DNA of 64,000 bases from Clavelina lepadiformis (GCF_947623445.1 NC_135240.1:27838001-27902000), one strand, 5' to 3'; shown: positions 49,842 to 60,241, numbered from the stretch's first letter. Translations and numbers: made by a program. Notes: generated by a model from the letters alone, not told the origin.

Positions 49842-50238
49842 AGTCCATGGACGCTTTCCTCATATCCGCTATTTAAGCTTATCCTAAAAGCGTCCATGGA
49901 CGCTTACGCGAAAATCGTCCATTTTCAACCGTCCATGGATGATCCGCGGATTGCGTCGTGTCCAGCTTTTACCCAGTGCCCTGATTTAAGCCTATTTCAA
50001 CAACCGTCCATGGACGATTTAACGAAAATCGTCCATTTTCAACCCGTCCATGGACGCTTCGTTGCAAAATAACTGATTTAAGCCCATTTCAACCACCGTC
50101 CATGGACGATTTAGCAAAAACGTCGGTTTTGCGTAAAAGCGTCCATGGACGCTTACGCAAAAATCGTCCATTTTCAACCGTCCATGGACGATCCGCGGAT
50201 TTTGTCGTGTCCAGGTTTTACCCAGTGCCGCTCGAAAG

Positions 50239-52232
50239 CGTGACGCGACACTTTATCGAACAACACTTAATCGAACGACAGCTGATCGAAACGACACTTT
50301 ATCGAACCGACAGTTGATCGAACGACACTTTATCGAACCGACAGTTGATCGAACGACACTTTATCGAACCGACAGTTGATCAAAGCGACAGTTGATCGAA
50401 TCGACTGTTGCTTCTCCCGCACACAGTCATAGCAAAACGTGGCACACAGTTGCATTGTTTGCTGTAGAAAATTGAAATTTGGTGACTTTTCATAAAACAT
50501 TTTCAGCTATCTGTCCATGTTTGTTTGATAAAGTTGGATTTTGTAATTTTTGAGATATTGTGATATTTATATAATTTTGCTCTCTCTCCGCATTGAAGCG
50601 TATTACTCATTTACGCACCAATAACTTGACTAACTATTCTCTTTCGTTCTCTTCTCACAGCGGGGGCGCGGCGTAACAAGAAGAATTTCTAGAAATGTGT
50701 CACTTTTAGAAATACCTAAATTCACTTTCTTTAGTTTTACAATTATGATGTATACAGGAAGCCAGATGATGTTTCCACTAACCTGAAAAAATCTCATCAG
50801 TCTACGACGAATAGTTTTCTAGTAATTAACGATTGCAAATGTGTGTGCGGGGTCGGCCACACCTAGTGTTTTAGTAAACTGGCGAGCCTGGTTAGGATAG
50901 GGTTAAAAGAACCACAATTTAACGAAACAACTGACGATATGCACTGTTAAAAGAACGACAATTTATCGAAACAACTGACGATATGCACTGTTAAAAGCAC
51001 AACAACTGACGAAGTGCACATTTCAATCGCATTCATTTAATTACAAGTTGTGTGCAATTGCTCGAAGATAACTTTTTATGTCAATATTCGTTGAGTCAAA
51101 ATTTTCGACTATGCTCTTCAGCCGTTGGTTGACAGCGTCGTAGCGCCTCTTCCGAGGTGGGCCAGCAATTCCAGCACTCAAATGCTCAATAAACATTTCG
51201 TTGGAACCTTGTTCCTGATTAATTTTTTTGACGAGTCTGCGAAGCGTCGGATGGGATATTGAGACACGCTTGCTGAACGCATTGTGCCATCCTTCAATGC
51301 TATTATTCGTTCGTGGAAGGTCATCTTGAACCCGGTGGAAGACATTCCAACACCGGATAGGAAATAGAGGTTGACGACGATTCCTGCGACGCAATCGTCC
51401 AATCCAAGTAGTTTTGAAATATTCAATGTATTCAGACAAGTGCTGCTCATCGTTGTCACTGAACGTGGCCAGGAAGTCCTCGAACCGTTGTACAACAAGA
51501 ATTGAAAAAGCTGGGATAAAGACCACTTTCAAGAAGCTACTTTGTGTAAAAGTCAGGCAGCGATATGCCCCTTGCTATGAAATTTTGCCTTCAATTCCTT
51601 ACTCTTTGTATCTATAACGATTAGTCTAGTCTACTCTACAGACAATCTCGTACTTAGTACGAGATACTGGTCTACCGCCTTCGCACCAGTTTTATGGCGT
51701 AACAATATACTAGTACGACGTACTTATGGAGTAACAATACCACAATTTTTTCAAACAGAGCTAACACTGCAGTTTGAAACTCAATAAGAAACGGCGGGCC
51801 GTATTCTTGTGGTAACTTATTAATATGTTTCGGGCCAGATGATTTCGCACGGCGGGCCAGCCGCCATGCGAAATCGTCAACTTTATGATACAAATATAAA
51901 ATATAGATATAAAATATAAATCGTCAACTTTATGATATATACATCACAATTCATTAATGCACACCATTACAAAGACCGCACATCACAATGGCTTATTGTC
52001 TCAATGTTTGAGAAACACGCAAAAATCTTGCTTGAAGCTATTGTCAAAGTTTGTCGTTCGATCAACTGTCGGTTTGATCAACTGTCGGTTCGATAAAGTG
52101 TTGTTCGATCAACTGTCGGTTCGATTAACTGTCGTTCGATAAAGTGTCGTTCGATCATCTGTCGGTTCGATTAACTGTCGTTCGATAAAGTGTCGTTCGA
52201 TAAAGTGTCTTTCGATAAAGTGTCATAGTACC
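50239..52232 (-). mobile_element. Mutator-like element (MULE) with repeat-built ends
   Basis: About 2 kb flanked by the 9-bp duplication GCTCGAAAG (50230-50238, 52233-52241); 9 bp is the Mutator hallmark. The left end consists of direct repeats of 31 bp (GACACTTTATCGAAC starts at 50293, 50324, 50355) alternating with CGACAGTTGATCGAA. The right end (about 52040-52225) has the same motifs inverted (GTTCGATAAAGTGTC, GATCAACTGTCGG). Inside is a C-terminal transposase fragment on the - strand. The flanks 50440-51040 and 51533-52040 show no other gene. Confidence 0.85.
51041..51532 (-). pseudogene. MULE transposase, C-terminal fragment
   Basis: 163 codons: YIEYFKTTWIGRLRRRNRR, PLFPIRCWNVFHRV, DDLPRTNNSIEGWHNAFS, HPTLRRLVKKINQEQ and a lysine/arginine-rich GPPRKRRYDAVNQRL. 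The TNN.IEGWH..F pattern with a preceding TWIGR and W.. is typical of the C-terminal portion of animal MULE transposases that often carry FLYWCH fingers. The DDE catalytic core and the fingers are absent, so the fragment cannot transpose on its own. Confidence 0.85.
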
Positions 52233-52241
52233 GCTCGAAAG

Positions 52242-52812
52242 AGCTTCTCTGTCTGTCTGATCACAGTTACAACAACTGCTGATGGGGTAATTAAGCTGCC
52301 TCGGTCTTTGACTTGAATTAATGCCAGATATGGTAGACAAATTTTTTTGTGCTTTAGTTGTGGTCAACTCCAGAACTCTTTTGTTGTATAAGTGCTTCAG
52401 CACAATATGAGCAAGTGATTCTATCGGTCAGTTTTCTGACCAAGTAGCCTGAAATGTATCCAAGTATAGCATCTTGGTATTCTGAAAGCTTATATGATTC
52501 CAGGTTTAAGCACAAAGCCTTTATCTCAGCATTATCTTTAGCTTTGTCGATCATTGGACGATAATTTATTAAAGGTGCTCCAGTTTTGCTTCGCTTTAAT
52601 TAAAAAATTGGACTACATGACTCTTCAAATGTTATGCAGTTTGCATATTTAGAACTTGTTATGGCATTTTGAAGAAAAAGTTTTTTGATAGTTGACTTAA
52701 ACTGTATTACATTTGGATTATTATTAAATCCATTTTTGCCTCTGATACATGCAAATAGAAGCTCTAGACACGGGCGCCGAACTTGGGCAGACAGGGCGGA
52801 TTTTTCTAACAA
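52242..52812 (-). pseudogene. P-superfamily transposase, middle part, copy B
   Basis: On the - strand, across frameshifts: CLELLFACIRGKNGFNNNPN, VIQFKSTIKKLF, then AILGYISGYLVRKL and CSYCAEALI. LE..F..IR...G.NNNP....F is a hallmark of P-element and THAP9 transposases, as is the Y(I)(A/S)GY..RKL....C..C sequence near the C-terminus. The THAP finger is absent. The protein continues at 45968 after the two inserted elements. Confidence 0.85.
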
Positions 52813-52843
52813 ATAATAGCGATTTTACGTTCAAAAGGTTATA

Positions 52844-53612
52844 CAGTCAAATCCGGTTAATTGCATTCTGGATAATCACATAATTCGTTTTATCGCATAA
52901 AGGGCGCTAGTCCCAAACCATAGCCTACCATTTGTAAAGATAACACTTCGGTTTATCGCATAACCCGCTTAATTGAATAAAAATGAAGGTGATTTATTCG
53001 ATTGTTCAAAAGTTTTTAAAAGATAAAGTTGAAAACAACGCCTACTGGGAACGCACACGCGATGCGTAAGCTTTGTTTCGTAACAAAGCGCAGTACAAGT
53101 CACAATCATACCAACAATGCTCAATTTAAGCATTAACACGTGGCTGTCAATACGCACACATTAACATTTGCACTGTTTTAGTTTCATTTAAGCGTTGCGT
53201 TAAGATGATGCCGTAATACGTGAAGAAGTTTTACGAAACAAACAAGTTGAAAAAGACGACAATAATAAAGAAAGCTCTGCTGACACAATCGTTGTGACAA
53301 CACCAAATAATAAAGAAGTTCTGCATGTACTTCATATAATTCGCCGACAGTTTGAAGGGGCGGGGACATGACCAAATTTGTTCGTTTAAAAACACAAATG
53401 CAAGAAAGCATGTTTTCATCTTTTGCGTGCTTGAATGAATAAATGATCGCAATACACAATAAACTTTAGTGTTTTGCGTGTTGGCGTCTTTACACGTGAC
53501 CAGCTTCGCACATCAAGTAAGAAAATAAGTGGAATTTGCACTTTCGCATAAATTCGTTTAGTCGCATAAAAGGGCTTGGCAATTTGACTATGTAATTAAC
53601 TGGATTCAACTG
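52844..53612 (+). mobile_element. pogo/Tigger-like element
   Basis: 769 bp between TA dinucleotides (52842-52843, 53613-53614). Left end CAGTCAAATCCGGTTAATTG, right end inverted CAGTTGAATCCAGTTAATTA, followed on both sides by CGCATAA-type motifs as in pogo. A 55-codon remnant at 53204-53371 (EEVLRNKQVEKDDNNKE..., VLHIIRRQFEGAGT) has the acidic linker and final helix expected at the C-terminus of Tigger transposases. The rest of the transposase is lost. Confidence 0.75.
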
Positions 53613-53614
53613 TA

Positions 53615-54241
53615 TTTGCTATTGTTGGAAGTGTTTTCCCATCTCTGGTGTTACGTCTGTACAGACAAACATAATGAGTTTAATGACCAAAAATAACCTT
53701 GGAACCACGCATGCGAAGAGTTTAATGAGAATAGCGAGTGCAAAACTAGAAGAGGGTGCGGAAAATCACAGACGAGATACTTCACTGCAGGGTTGAAAAT
53801 TTAAACGTTCTTGATTATGTGTCAAATAGAAGTATATTCAGTAATCGTTGCTGCTAATTTTTTTAGATCGGTTTCGTTTTTTTGATGCGAATAAAATAAA
53901 AAACGAACAATAAATAAATAATAGATAATGATTGAATAATATAATGCGTATAAGAATGTCGTTCATTTTTTGGCGTAAACTTCACAGAACTAAAAGTAGG
54001 ACGTATGGTAGAACAAAGAACATAAAACTTGTAGCATGGCTATTCTCGCAAATAATGTTGATTAGAAGTGTATTTCATCTTACTTTGTGTTTTTACAACA
54101 ATCCTTGACACGGGGAATTCCCAAATATCTGAACCCATTAACTTTTCGGCCCTACATTTTTTAAACTTCGGCGCCTATGGCTCTAGATATATATAATTGT
54201 TGTTATATATAAGATATCTATGTAGAGAACGCACTGGCAAG
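53615..54241. other. Spacer with an element end
   Basis: AT-rich, no gene. At 54189-54225 lies TTATATATAAGATATCTATG, the right terminus of the element family seen at 27872 and 60043, directly before the next finger unit. Confidence 0.5.
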
Positions 54242-54621
54242 TACCGGAGTTGTTCTTTGCAACTTGAGCTTCAATCAGCAAAGCTAGAGATGAATTTATT
54301 AAACACTTTGTTATGACTTATTTTTCTAAACATTTTTCACTTTCCTATGTTAAGTTATTGTTTTGTGCTGTACTCTTTTGTTTTGTCTGCTGTATAGGTC
54401 CGTAACCATGATGGCATAGACATCAACTAAGTTGTTTTTACAGGATTGTGTTACTATAAATATTTAAAAGTCAACAGTTGTTTTACGAGATATAAACTTA
54501 TCATAAAGCCACCACCATTAAATCTGAAACCACAGACAGTTCAAATGAGGAACATTCGCAACCATCAGATGTAAAGTATGAATCAGTTTATCTTCATATC
54601 GGAGTTGTCAAAGAAGAATCG
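54242..54621 (+). repeat. 5' flank and upstream coding part of finger unit B
   Basis: Conserved flank as at 33430. In the frame of the fingers, the sequence is open from a TAA at about 54500 and reads KATTIKSETTDSSNEEHSQP and YESVYLHIGVVKEES into the ATG at 54622. The true start of the protein is therefore probably in an upstream exon joined at the TTTTTACAG site near 54443, or the leader is like MECHPSGLP at 36049. Confidence 0.6.
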
Positions 54622-55917
54622 ATGCAGAATTCGGAGGCGTCTTGCTTTGAGACTGGTCACCAAATTACTCCAATGTTGAATAGTATTGTTCCTCAGTCGG
54701 AGAATGAAGCAATTGAATTCAAAGGCGATGTTGCTGATTCTGAAAACTTAAATCAAAAGATTGTACAAAAATACAACGATTGCAACATGTCAGCTTTGAA
54801 GTTTTCTGATAAAGAAAAGACAAACTGTAAAAACTTTAAAAGCAATATTGGAGGTTTGATGGCAACTAAGGAACAAGACAAAGGAAAACTATTTTGCTGC
54901 AAAGTTTGTGATAAATCTTTTAAAAAAAAATCAAACCTGAATTCTCATTCAAGGACTCACACTGGTAAGCAGCCATATCAATGCCGGATTTGTTGCAAAT
55001 CATTTTCAGTAAATAGCAATTTGAAAACTCATATGAAAATCCACACTGGAGAGCGTCCTTACCAATGCGATATTTGCTGCAAATCATTTTCACAAAATGG
55101 CAATTTGGAAAGTCATATGAAAATCCACACTGGAGAGCGTCCTTATCAATGTCAGGTTTGCTGCAAATCATTTTCACAAAACAGCAGTTTGCAGAGTCAT
55201 ATGAAAGTCCACACTGGTGAGCGTCCTTATCAATGCGATGTTTGCTGCAAATCATTTTCGCAAAACAATAGTTTGCAGCGTCATATGAAAGTCCATACTG
55301 GAGAGCGCCCTTATCAATGCAAGGTTTGCTGCAAATCATTTTCACTAAACAGCAATTTGCAAAGTCATATGAAAGTCCACACTGGAGAGCGCCCTTATCA
55401 ATGCAATGTTTGCTGCAAATCATTTTTACAAAATGGAAATTTGGAAAGTCATATGAAAATCCATACTGGTGAACGTCCTTATGATTGTGATGTTTGTTGC
55501 AAATCATTTTCACAAAACAACGCTTTGCAGCGTCATATGAAAGTCCACACTGGAGAGCGTCCTTATCAATGTCAGGTTTGCTGCAAATCATTTTCACAAA
55601 ACAGCAGTTTGCAGAATCATATGAAAATTCACACTGGAGAGCGTCTTTACCAATGCGATGTTTGCTGCAAATCATTTTCGCAAAATAACAATTTGAAAAC
55701 TCATATGAGAGTCCACACTGGAGAGCGTCCTTATCAATGTCAGATTTGTTGCAAATCATTTACACAAAGCAGCACTTTGCTGTCTCATATGAGAGTCCAC
55801 ACTGGAGAGCAGCTGTATCAATGTCAGGTTTGTTGCAAATCATTTTCACAAAACAGCAATTTGCATCGTCATATGAAAACCCACACTGGGCAAGGTCCTT
55901 ATCATTGTCAAATTTAA
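54622..55917 (+). CDS. C2H2 zinc-finger protein B, 12 fingers
   Basis: The most intact finger gene of the cluster: 431 codons from the first ATG. An acidic linker (SENEAIEFKGDVADSENL) precedes twelve full C2H2 fingers of the form [17 protein letters not shown] with TGERP linkers, the first with the variant [10 protein letters not shown] and SHSRTH. The cysteine pair is C-x2-C with an extra cysteine directly after (VCCKSF), which is unusual and constant. The residues expected to touch DNA (before and in the helix) vary little: S/N/G and Q/L/V at the start, R/S/T/N at the end. A thirteenth finger starts (YHCQI) but meets a TAA. Presumably a nuclear DNA-binding protein. No KRAB or BTB domain is visible. 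The gene could be longer at the 5' end. Confidence 0.85.
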   Translation: MQNSEASCFETGHQITPMLNSIVPQSENEAIEFKGDVADSENLNQKIVQKYNDCNMSALKFSDKEKTNCKNFKSNIGGLMATKEQDKGKLFCCKVCDKSFKKKSNLNSHSRTHTGKQPYQCRICCKSFSVNSNLKTHMKIHTGERPYQCDICCKSFSQNGNLESHMKIHTGERPYQCQVCCKSFSQNSSLQSHMKVHTGERPYQCDVCCKSFSQNNSLQRHMKVHTGERPYQCKVCCKSFSLNSNLQSHMKVHTGERPYQCNVCCKSFLQNGNLESHMKIHTGERPYDCDVCCKSFSQNNALQRHMKVHTGERPYQCQVCCKSFSQNSSLQNHMKIHTGERLYQCDVCCKSFSQNNNLKTHMRVHTGERPYQCQICCKSFTQSSTLLSHMRVHTGEQLYQCQVCCKSFSQNSNLHRHMKTHTGQGPYHCQI

Positions 55918-56414
55918 GGTTTGTTCTAAATCATTTTTCACAAGACGGGCATCTCCAAAGTCATATGACGGTACACGTGGCCTAGAATGACTATATAAAC
56001 AACGGTGTTTGCTTTAAATTACTTTCACATGGAGCTATTTGCAAAATCATGTGACAATTCACACCTGAGGGCAATGATAGCAGTGTTCTTGTTGTGGGAA
56101 GTCGTTTGAATTGAAGTCGTATTTATCAGGTCACTGGAAAGTTTACAACAAAGGATCACCAGAAAAATGATAACAGTTTAAAAATCTCTTTAGACATGAA
56201 TCTACTTTAAAATATCATTTACATTTTATTCTTAAAGATTCTATTCTTTATTGATTCATGTTTTGAAATCGTTTTTGCTACAACATTTCAAGATTGTTTT
56301 ATTTATGCAAAGGCATAGATATTTAAGACCTGAGTTAACATAAATCAGGTAAAAATATTTTTAGTTTTAGATCTGTTTACTTTGTCACTTTTAAGTTGTT
56401 GGGTATCATTTAAA
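55918..56414. repeat. 3' flank of finger unit B with decayed fingers
   Basis: Continues the thirteenth finger out of frame (KSFFTRRASPK, HMTVHVA), then the common 3' flank found at 29900, 34600, 60240 and 62060. Confidence 0.7.
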
Positions 56415-57120
56415 AACTTGAGCTTCAATCAGCAAAGCTTGTGATGAATTTGTTAAAAACTTTGTTATAACATATTTTACCATACACTTTTCACTTTTGT
56501 CCGTAAAGTTATTGTTTTTTGCTGCTCTCTTTTGTTTTGTATGCTGTATAGGTGCATAACCATGATGGCATAGACATCAGCTTAGTTTTTTTTTACAGGA
56601 TTGTGTACCGTATTTTACGGACCATAAGGCGCACTTTAAATCCTTTTTTTTCCTCATAGATTGATCGTGCGCCTTATAAGCCGGTGCGCCTAATGTATGG
56701 ATCATATTGCGTATGCGCATGCGTGCGTTAGTGCGCGCATGCGCACAACGTATTTCAATGAGCTTTATACGGTAACACATGCGCCTTATAGCCCGGTGCG
56801 CCTTATGTATGAACAAAAAACTAATCAAAGCAATTTATTGACAGTACGCCTTATGGTCCGTAAAATACGGTAACTATAAATATAAAAAACCGACATTTGT
56901 TTTTTGAGTTATAAATTTTTCATAAAACCACCAGCATTAAATCTGAAACCACGGACTGTTGAAATGAGAAACAATCGCAACCATCAGATATAAAGTATGA
57001 ATCAGTTTATCTTTTTATCGGAGCTGTCAAAGAAGAATCGATGCAGCATTGTAAGGTGTCTGGCTTTGATACCGGTCACTGTGGAAAAAGACAATAGAAA
57101 ACATTTTTGCTGCAAAGTTT
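56415..57120 (+). repeat. 5' flank of finger unit C, split by a TA element
   Basis: Conserved flank as in the other units, up to ACAGGATTGTG, then the miniature element, then TAACTATAAATATAAAAAACC. The linker-coding part that follows (KYESVYLFIGAVKEESMQH) is open but has lost the long leader. Confidence 0.7.
56608..56870. mobile_element. Miniature inverted-repeat element with TA duplication
   Basis: 263 bp with near-perfect inverted ends CCGTATTTTACGGACCATA / inverse, about 27 bp. It is flanked by TA at 56606-56607 and 56871-56872. Units B, D and E show the empty site (GATTGTGTAACTATAAATA at 60827 in unit D), which proves the insertion and the 2-bp duplication. The interior has a GC-rich ATGCGCATGCGTGCGTTAGT stretch and GCGCCTTATA.GCC motifs in direct repeat. 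Confidence 0.9.
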
Positions 57121-57760
57121 GTGATAAACTTTAAAAAAAAAATTAACTTGAATGTTTATTTGAGAAGTCACACTGGTGAGCGCCCTTATCAATGCGATGT
57201 TTGTCACATGAAAGTCAACACTGGGGAGCGCCCTTATCAATGTGATGAATTCCTTGCATCTCGATTGGATAAATGCACATCAAGTGATAAACGCAATACT
57301 AACAAGCAGTCTCCAATAAATGTTGAAAATGACCAAAACAAACATCCTGTTGCTCAGTTTGTGGTAAACCTTTCAAGGGAAAATCAAGCTTAAAAGCTCA
57401 TTTAAGGAGTCACACGCGGGAGCGGCCTTATCAATGCCACGTTTGTTCCAAATCATTTTCACAATACAGCGCTTTGCAGCGTCATATGACAATTCACACT
57501 GGAGAGCGCCGTTATCAATGCAAGGTTTGTTGCAAATCTTTTTCACAAAACAGCATTTTACTGAATCATATGACAGTCCACACTGGAGAGCGCCCTTATC
57601 AATGCGATGTTTGCTGCAAATCATTTTTACAAAACAGCATTTGCAAACTCACATGAAAGTCCACACTGGAGAGCGTCCTTATCAATGCAATGTTTGCTGC
57701 AAATCATTTTCACAACATAACCATTTGCAAAAACACATGAAAGTCCACAATGGCAAGTAG
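57121..57760 (+). pseudogene. C2H2 zinc-finger gene C, broken
   Basis: Fragments in three frames: [17 protein letters not shown] followed by a loss of a finger body ([14 protein letters not shown]), then the insert [17 protein letters not shown] shared with 36530, then [69 protein letters not shown] and, after a one- or two-base loss, [17 protein letters not shown] and a last finger ending HMKVHNGK. It cannot give a continuous protein. Confidence 0.85.
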
Positions 57761-58344
57761 CAGTTTCTCTTCAATTTGAACGTTCATTGCGTGGTTTTCC
57801 TAAGGACAAAGCTTGGACTAAATTTCCATAACATGCCGTCAAAAAACATGTTTCAGATTTTGTAATAGTGGCGCAAAATCTACACCAGATTTTTTGACCC
57901 AAAAACCCAATTTAAGCTACTTTCACTATAATTTTTAGCCTAAGTTTGCACGCGACCTAGTACGTTTGGACATTCATGCATTCCAACTGGTAGGGTAATT
58001 CCCAGACTTGAAAACAAGGACAACCATACAGCTCTCTGATTGGTCTAGCCTGGTATTTAAATGTTTTCGTCAACAAAATCATAAAAATCTTAATTTTACC
58101 CTGTTTGACCGGACGCTGCATTCGATACAGCTTCGTATGTGATGGACTCAAAGATGCGAAGCATTTATGAAGCAGAATTAAATAGCACCTCTGAAACTAA
58201 TTGTAAGACGCTCTTTGAAAACAATGTTAAAGAATTTTAGAATAAGTTTAACCAGCGATTTGCCCAAGATGCTTGCCCCTTGTGTAAGGCATTGAATGTT
58301 TTCATCACCGCCACCGGCACAATGTTGGGGAAATAGAGCAGAGC
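57761..58344. other. Spacer after finger gene C
   Basis: No gene supported. It lacks the 3' flank that ends the other finger units, so unit C is truncated here. Confidence 0.45.
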
Positions 58345-60042
58345 CCAAGAGCAGCTTTCATACCTGTCCAAGTTTTATGATATAGATTTTGTATTAGGCC
58401 TACTGTATTTGCAATTTGTAATATTCGTTAAAGTAAGTTCTGTACAAAATCTATGCATTACTTCGCTTAGCGAAATGGTAAAAGTAATGGCGGACAAGGA
58501 AATAAGGACAAGGAAAATATATACGCAAGTATATTAATCAAGCGTAAATTTTCTGATTTAAAATTTACTTTCTCTGCATGTTTTGTGTACAAGTTAAGTT
58601 TTTTAACTTGTAAATTTTCTTTCAAACCGACGGTAATCTCCAAGGTTTTTGAGCGGAAAACGGGAAGGCATGCTATATAGGCTATCTACGTCACAATGCC
58701 GTATACGTAAACACGAAAAATAACCGTTGAGAATTACAATAGTTTTGATCACTATAGTGTCTACGTAGGTGCTCGTTGAATCTTTCCTGGTTTTACCTGT
58801 GTGTTTACGCATTTTGTTCGCTGAAAATCATCACTTGACGCAAGTCTCTCTCTTTTTTTGTTTGTAGTGAAGTGCGTTGAAAAAGACCTCAGCCTGCTAG
58901 CAATTGTAAGCCTAGTGCGCAATATAGCAACTTATGTAACACAAAAACAATCTTCACTTTATCTTAGGTTTGTCAAAAATACAAAAGCATATAAAAAGCA
59001 TGCAGTGCCCTTTGCCTGCCGGTGCTTCAGCTCATGCAAAGGATAATCTCGGTACTTGCCGGTGCTTTCAGTTCGCTACCATGAAACATCGTTCACACTG
59101 CACATACATAAGTACGTATGCTTGTGCGATAAAAGCAGTTGTCAACGTTATTAACATCTAAAGACATTTCAAAATCTTGCTGCTTAACAAACTCAACATT
59201 AAACACCAACCCGATGCTTATACAATACATATTAATACCGATGTAGTGCCAAATATTGACCTCACTTTGTGAGGCAATAAATAGGCCAGGGCTACTCAAC
59301 TGGCGGTCCGCGGTCCGAATGCGGACCTTTTCAGTGTTGAATCCGGACTTTATCTATCTCAGTATTTACGCAAATGAAATCGTTCATCATTAGTTTTGTT
59401 ATTCCTGCTTATTCAATTAATCAGCGAGTATGTAAGTGGTAAATTAATACCCATCCAGAGAATTATTTTATTAAATACCGTATTTTAATACATTTGTATG
59501 ACTGTAAGTTATTTCATGAGAGTTATAACGGACCTAAGCAAATTTTGAACTTTTGTAACTGGACCTTTGCTAAGAATAGTTGATTAACCCTGAAATAGGC
59601 CAACATCTGTGACTTGTATACGGTATTTTATTTTCGAGTATATACGCATTCCATAAAGTTACAGTATCATACTGTTTTGCCATTGAATACCAAACCTTTA
59701 AACTTTCATTCCCTAGTTTGTCTTCTGCCACGCAAAGATAACCGAATGTGAAATACGAATATGCAAGCACCGGCTTTAATATGAATATTATAAGAACCGT
59801 GTTCTTCGAATGTGTAAGTAGCGGCCATAATTTGTATTGGTTAAGCACCGTGTTTTACGTATAAGTAATCACCGGCCTTAAATTGTATTGTATAAGCACC
59901 GAATTTATGAATATACAGTACAAGCATGGCCGTTTTCAATCTCTACTGGAAATGGTAATTTTATGTGATGTCTATGAAAAGGATAATGTTTTGTAGTAGC
60001 GAGCAAAAGCTTTTAGCTAATTTGAATTGGAGAAGTTCTGTA
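58345..60042 (-). repeat. Dispersed repeat block R1, copy C
   Basis: Third copy of R1, starting AAGAGCAGCTTTCATACCTG as in copy A. It has the CGCTTAGCGAAATGG line, an extra stretch of about 500 bp near 58690-59220, the - strand frame with LGNESLKVWYSMAKQYDTVT (59570-59848) and the AAGCACC direct repeats. The end is replaced by the small element at 60043 and a finger unit. Confidence 0.7.
59287..59592. mobile_element. Miniature hAT element in R1 copy C
   Basis: 306 bp with ends CAGGGCTACTCAAC and, inverted, CAGGGTTAATCAAC and an exact 8-bp duplication AAATAGGC (59279-59286, 59593-59600). The left part ACTGGCGGTCCGCGGTCCGA.TGCGG is typical of ZBED-type hAT elements. Copy B of R1 shows the region without this insert. 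Confidence 0.92.
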
Positions 60043-60241
60043 CCATAGATATCTTATATAAAATAACTGAATTGAATAATTGAATTAGGCCTATACAGAA
60101 TTGCTCCAATTTACAATTGGCTAAAAGCCTTTGCCTTACTCTCTCCCAACGCTTTTGGACGCATGTGTTTTCGTAGGTTTGTTATCTTTCACTTTTCAGC
60201 GAGAGTTGGATATCTAGTTATTATATATAAGATATCCATGG
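60043..60241. mobile_element. Small element with ATAGATATC inverted ends
   Basis: 199 bp; CCATAGATATCTTATATAAA at the left, inverse (TATATAAGATATCCATGG) at the right, about 26 bp. The interior inversely matches 27905-28040 (GCGTCCAAAAGCGTTGGGAG in inverse). It is a shorter relative of the element at 27872 and lies exactly at the border of R1 copy C and a finger unit. Confidence 0.75.

Larger units (their letters stand above)
45969..50229. mobile_element. Foldback-like element FB1 with 49-bp palindromic repeats
   Basis: A 4.26-kb element with inverted ends GGGACCGGGTAAAACCTGG / GGCACTGGGTAAAACCTGG (right end inverted), continuing through ACACGAC, CCGCGGAT and CGTCCATGGACG. It is flanked by 9-bp duplications GCTCGAAAG at 45960-45968 and 50230-50238. 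The two arms (45969-46620 and about 48760-50229) consist of direct repeats with a period of 49 bp, each holding a GTCCATGGAC palindrome (for example starts 46475, 46524, 46573; 48806, 48855, 48904; 49325, 49374), in opposite direction in the two arms. This is the design of Drosophila FB and sea urchin TU elements. The arms and middle hold three solo LTRs and a small hAT element. A second internal copy of the outer terminus lies at about 49890-49981. Confidence 0.85.

Noticed and set aside
51672..51893. Open frame with RRAKSSGPKHINKLPQEYG in the Mutator-like element
   Set aside because: The opposite strand has GC-rich CGGCCCGCCG motifs like the ends of ZBED-type hAT elements. I think the frame is a by-product of that and not a gene; no domain is recognisable.
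54920..55759. Long antisense open frames (279 aa here, also at 61267-62028 and 62878-63438) with repeated MICNKSDID/CGLSYDAANCC units
   Set aside because: They are the exact complement of the 84-bp zinc-finger repeat. The repeat keeps several frames open at once; codon choice and motifs support only the finger frame.
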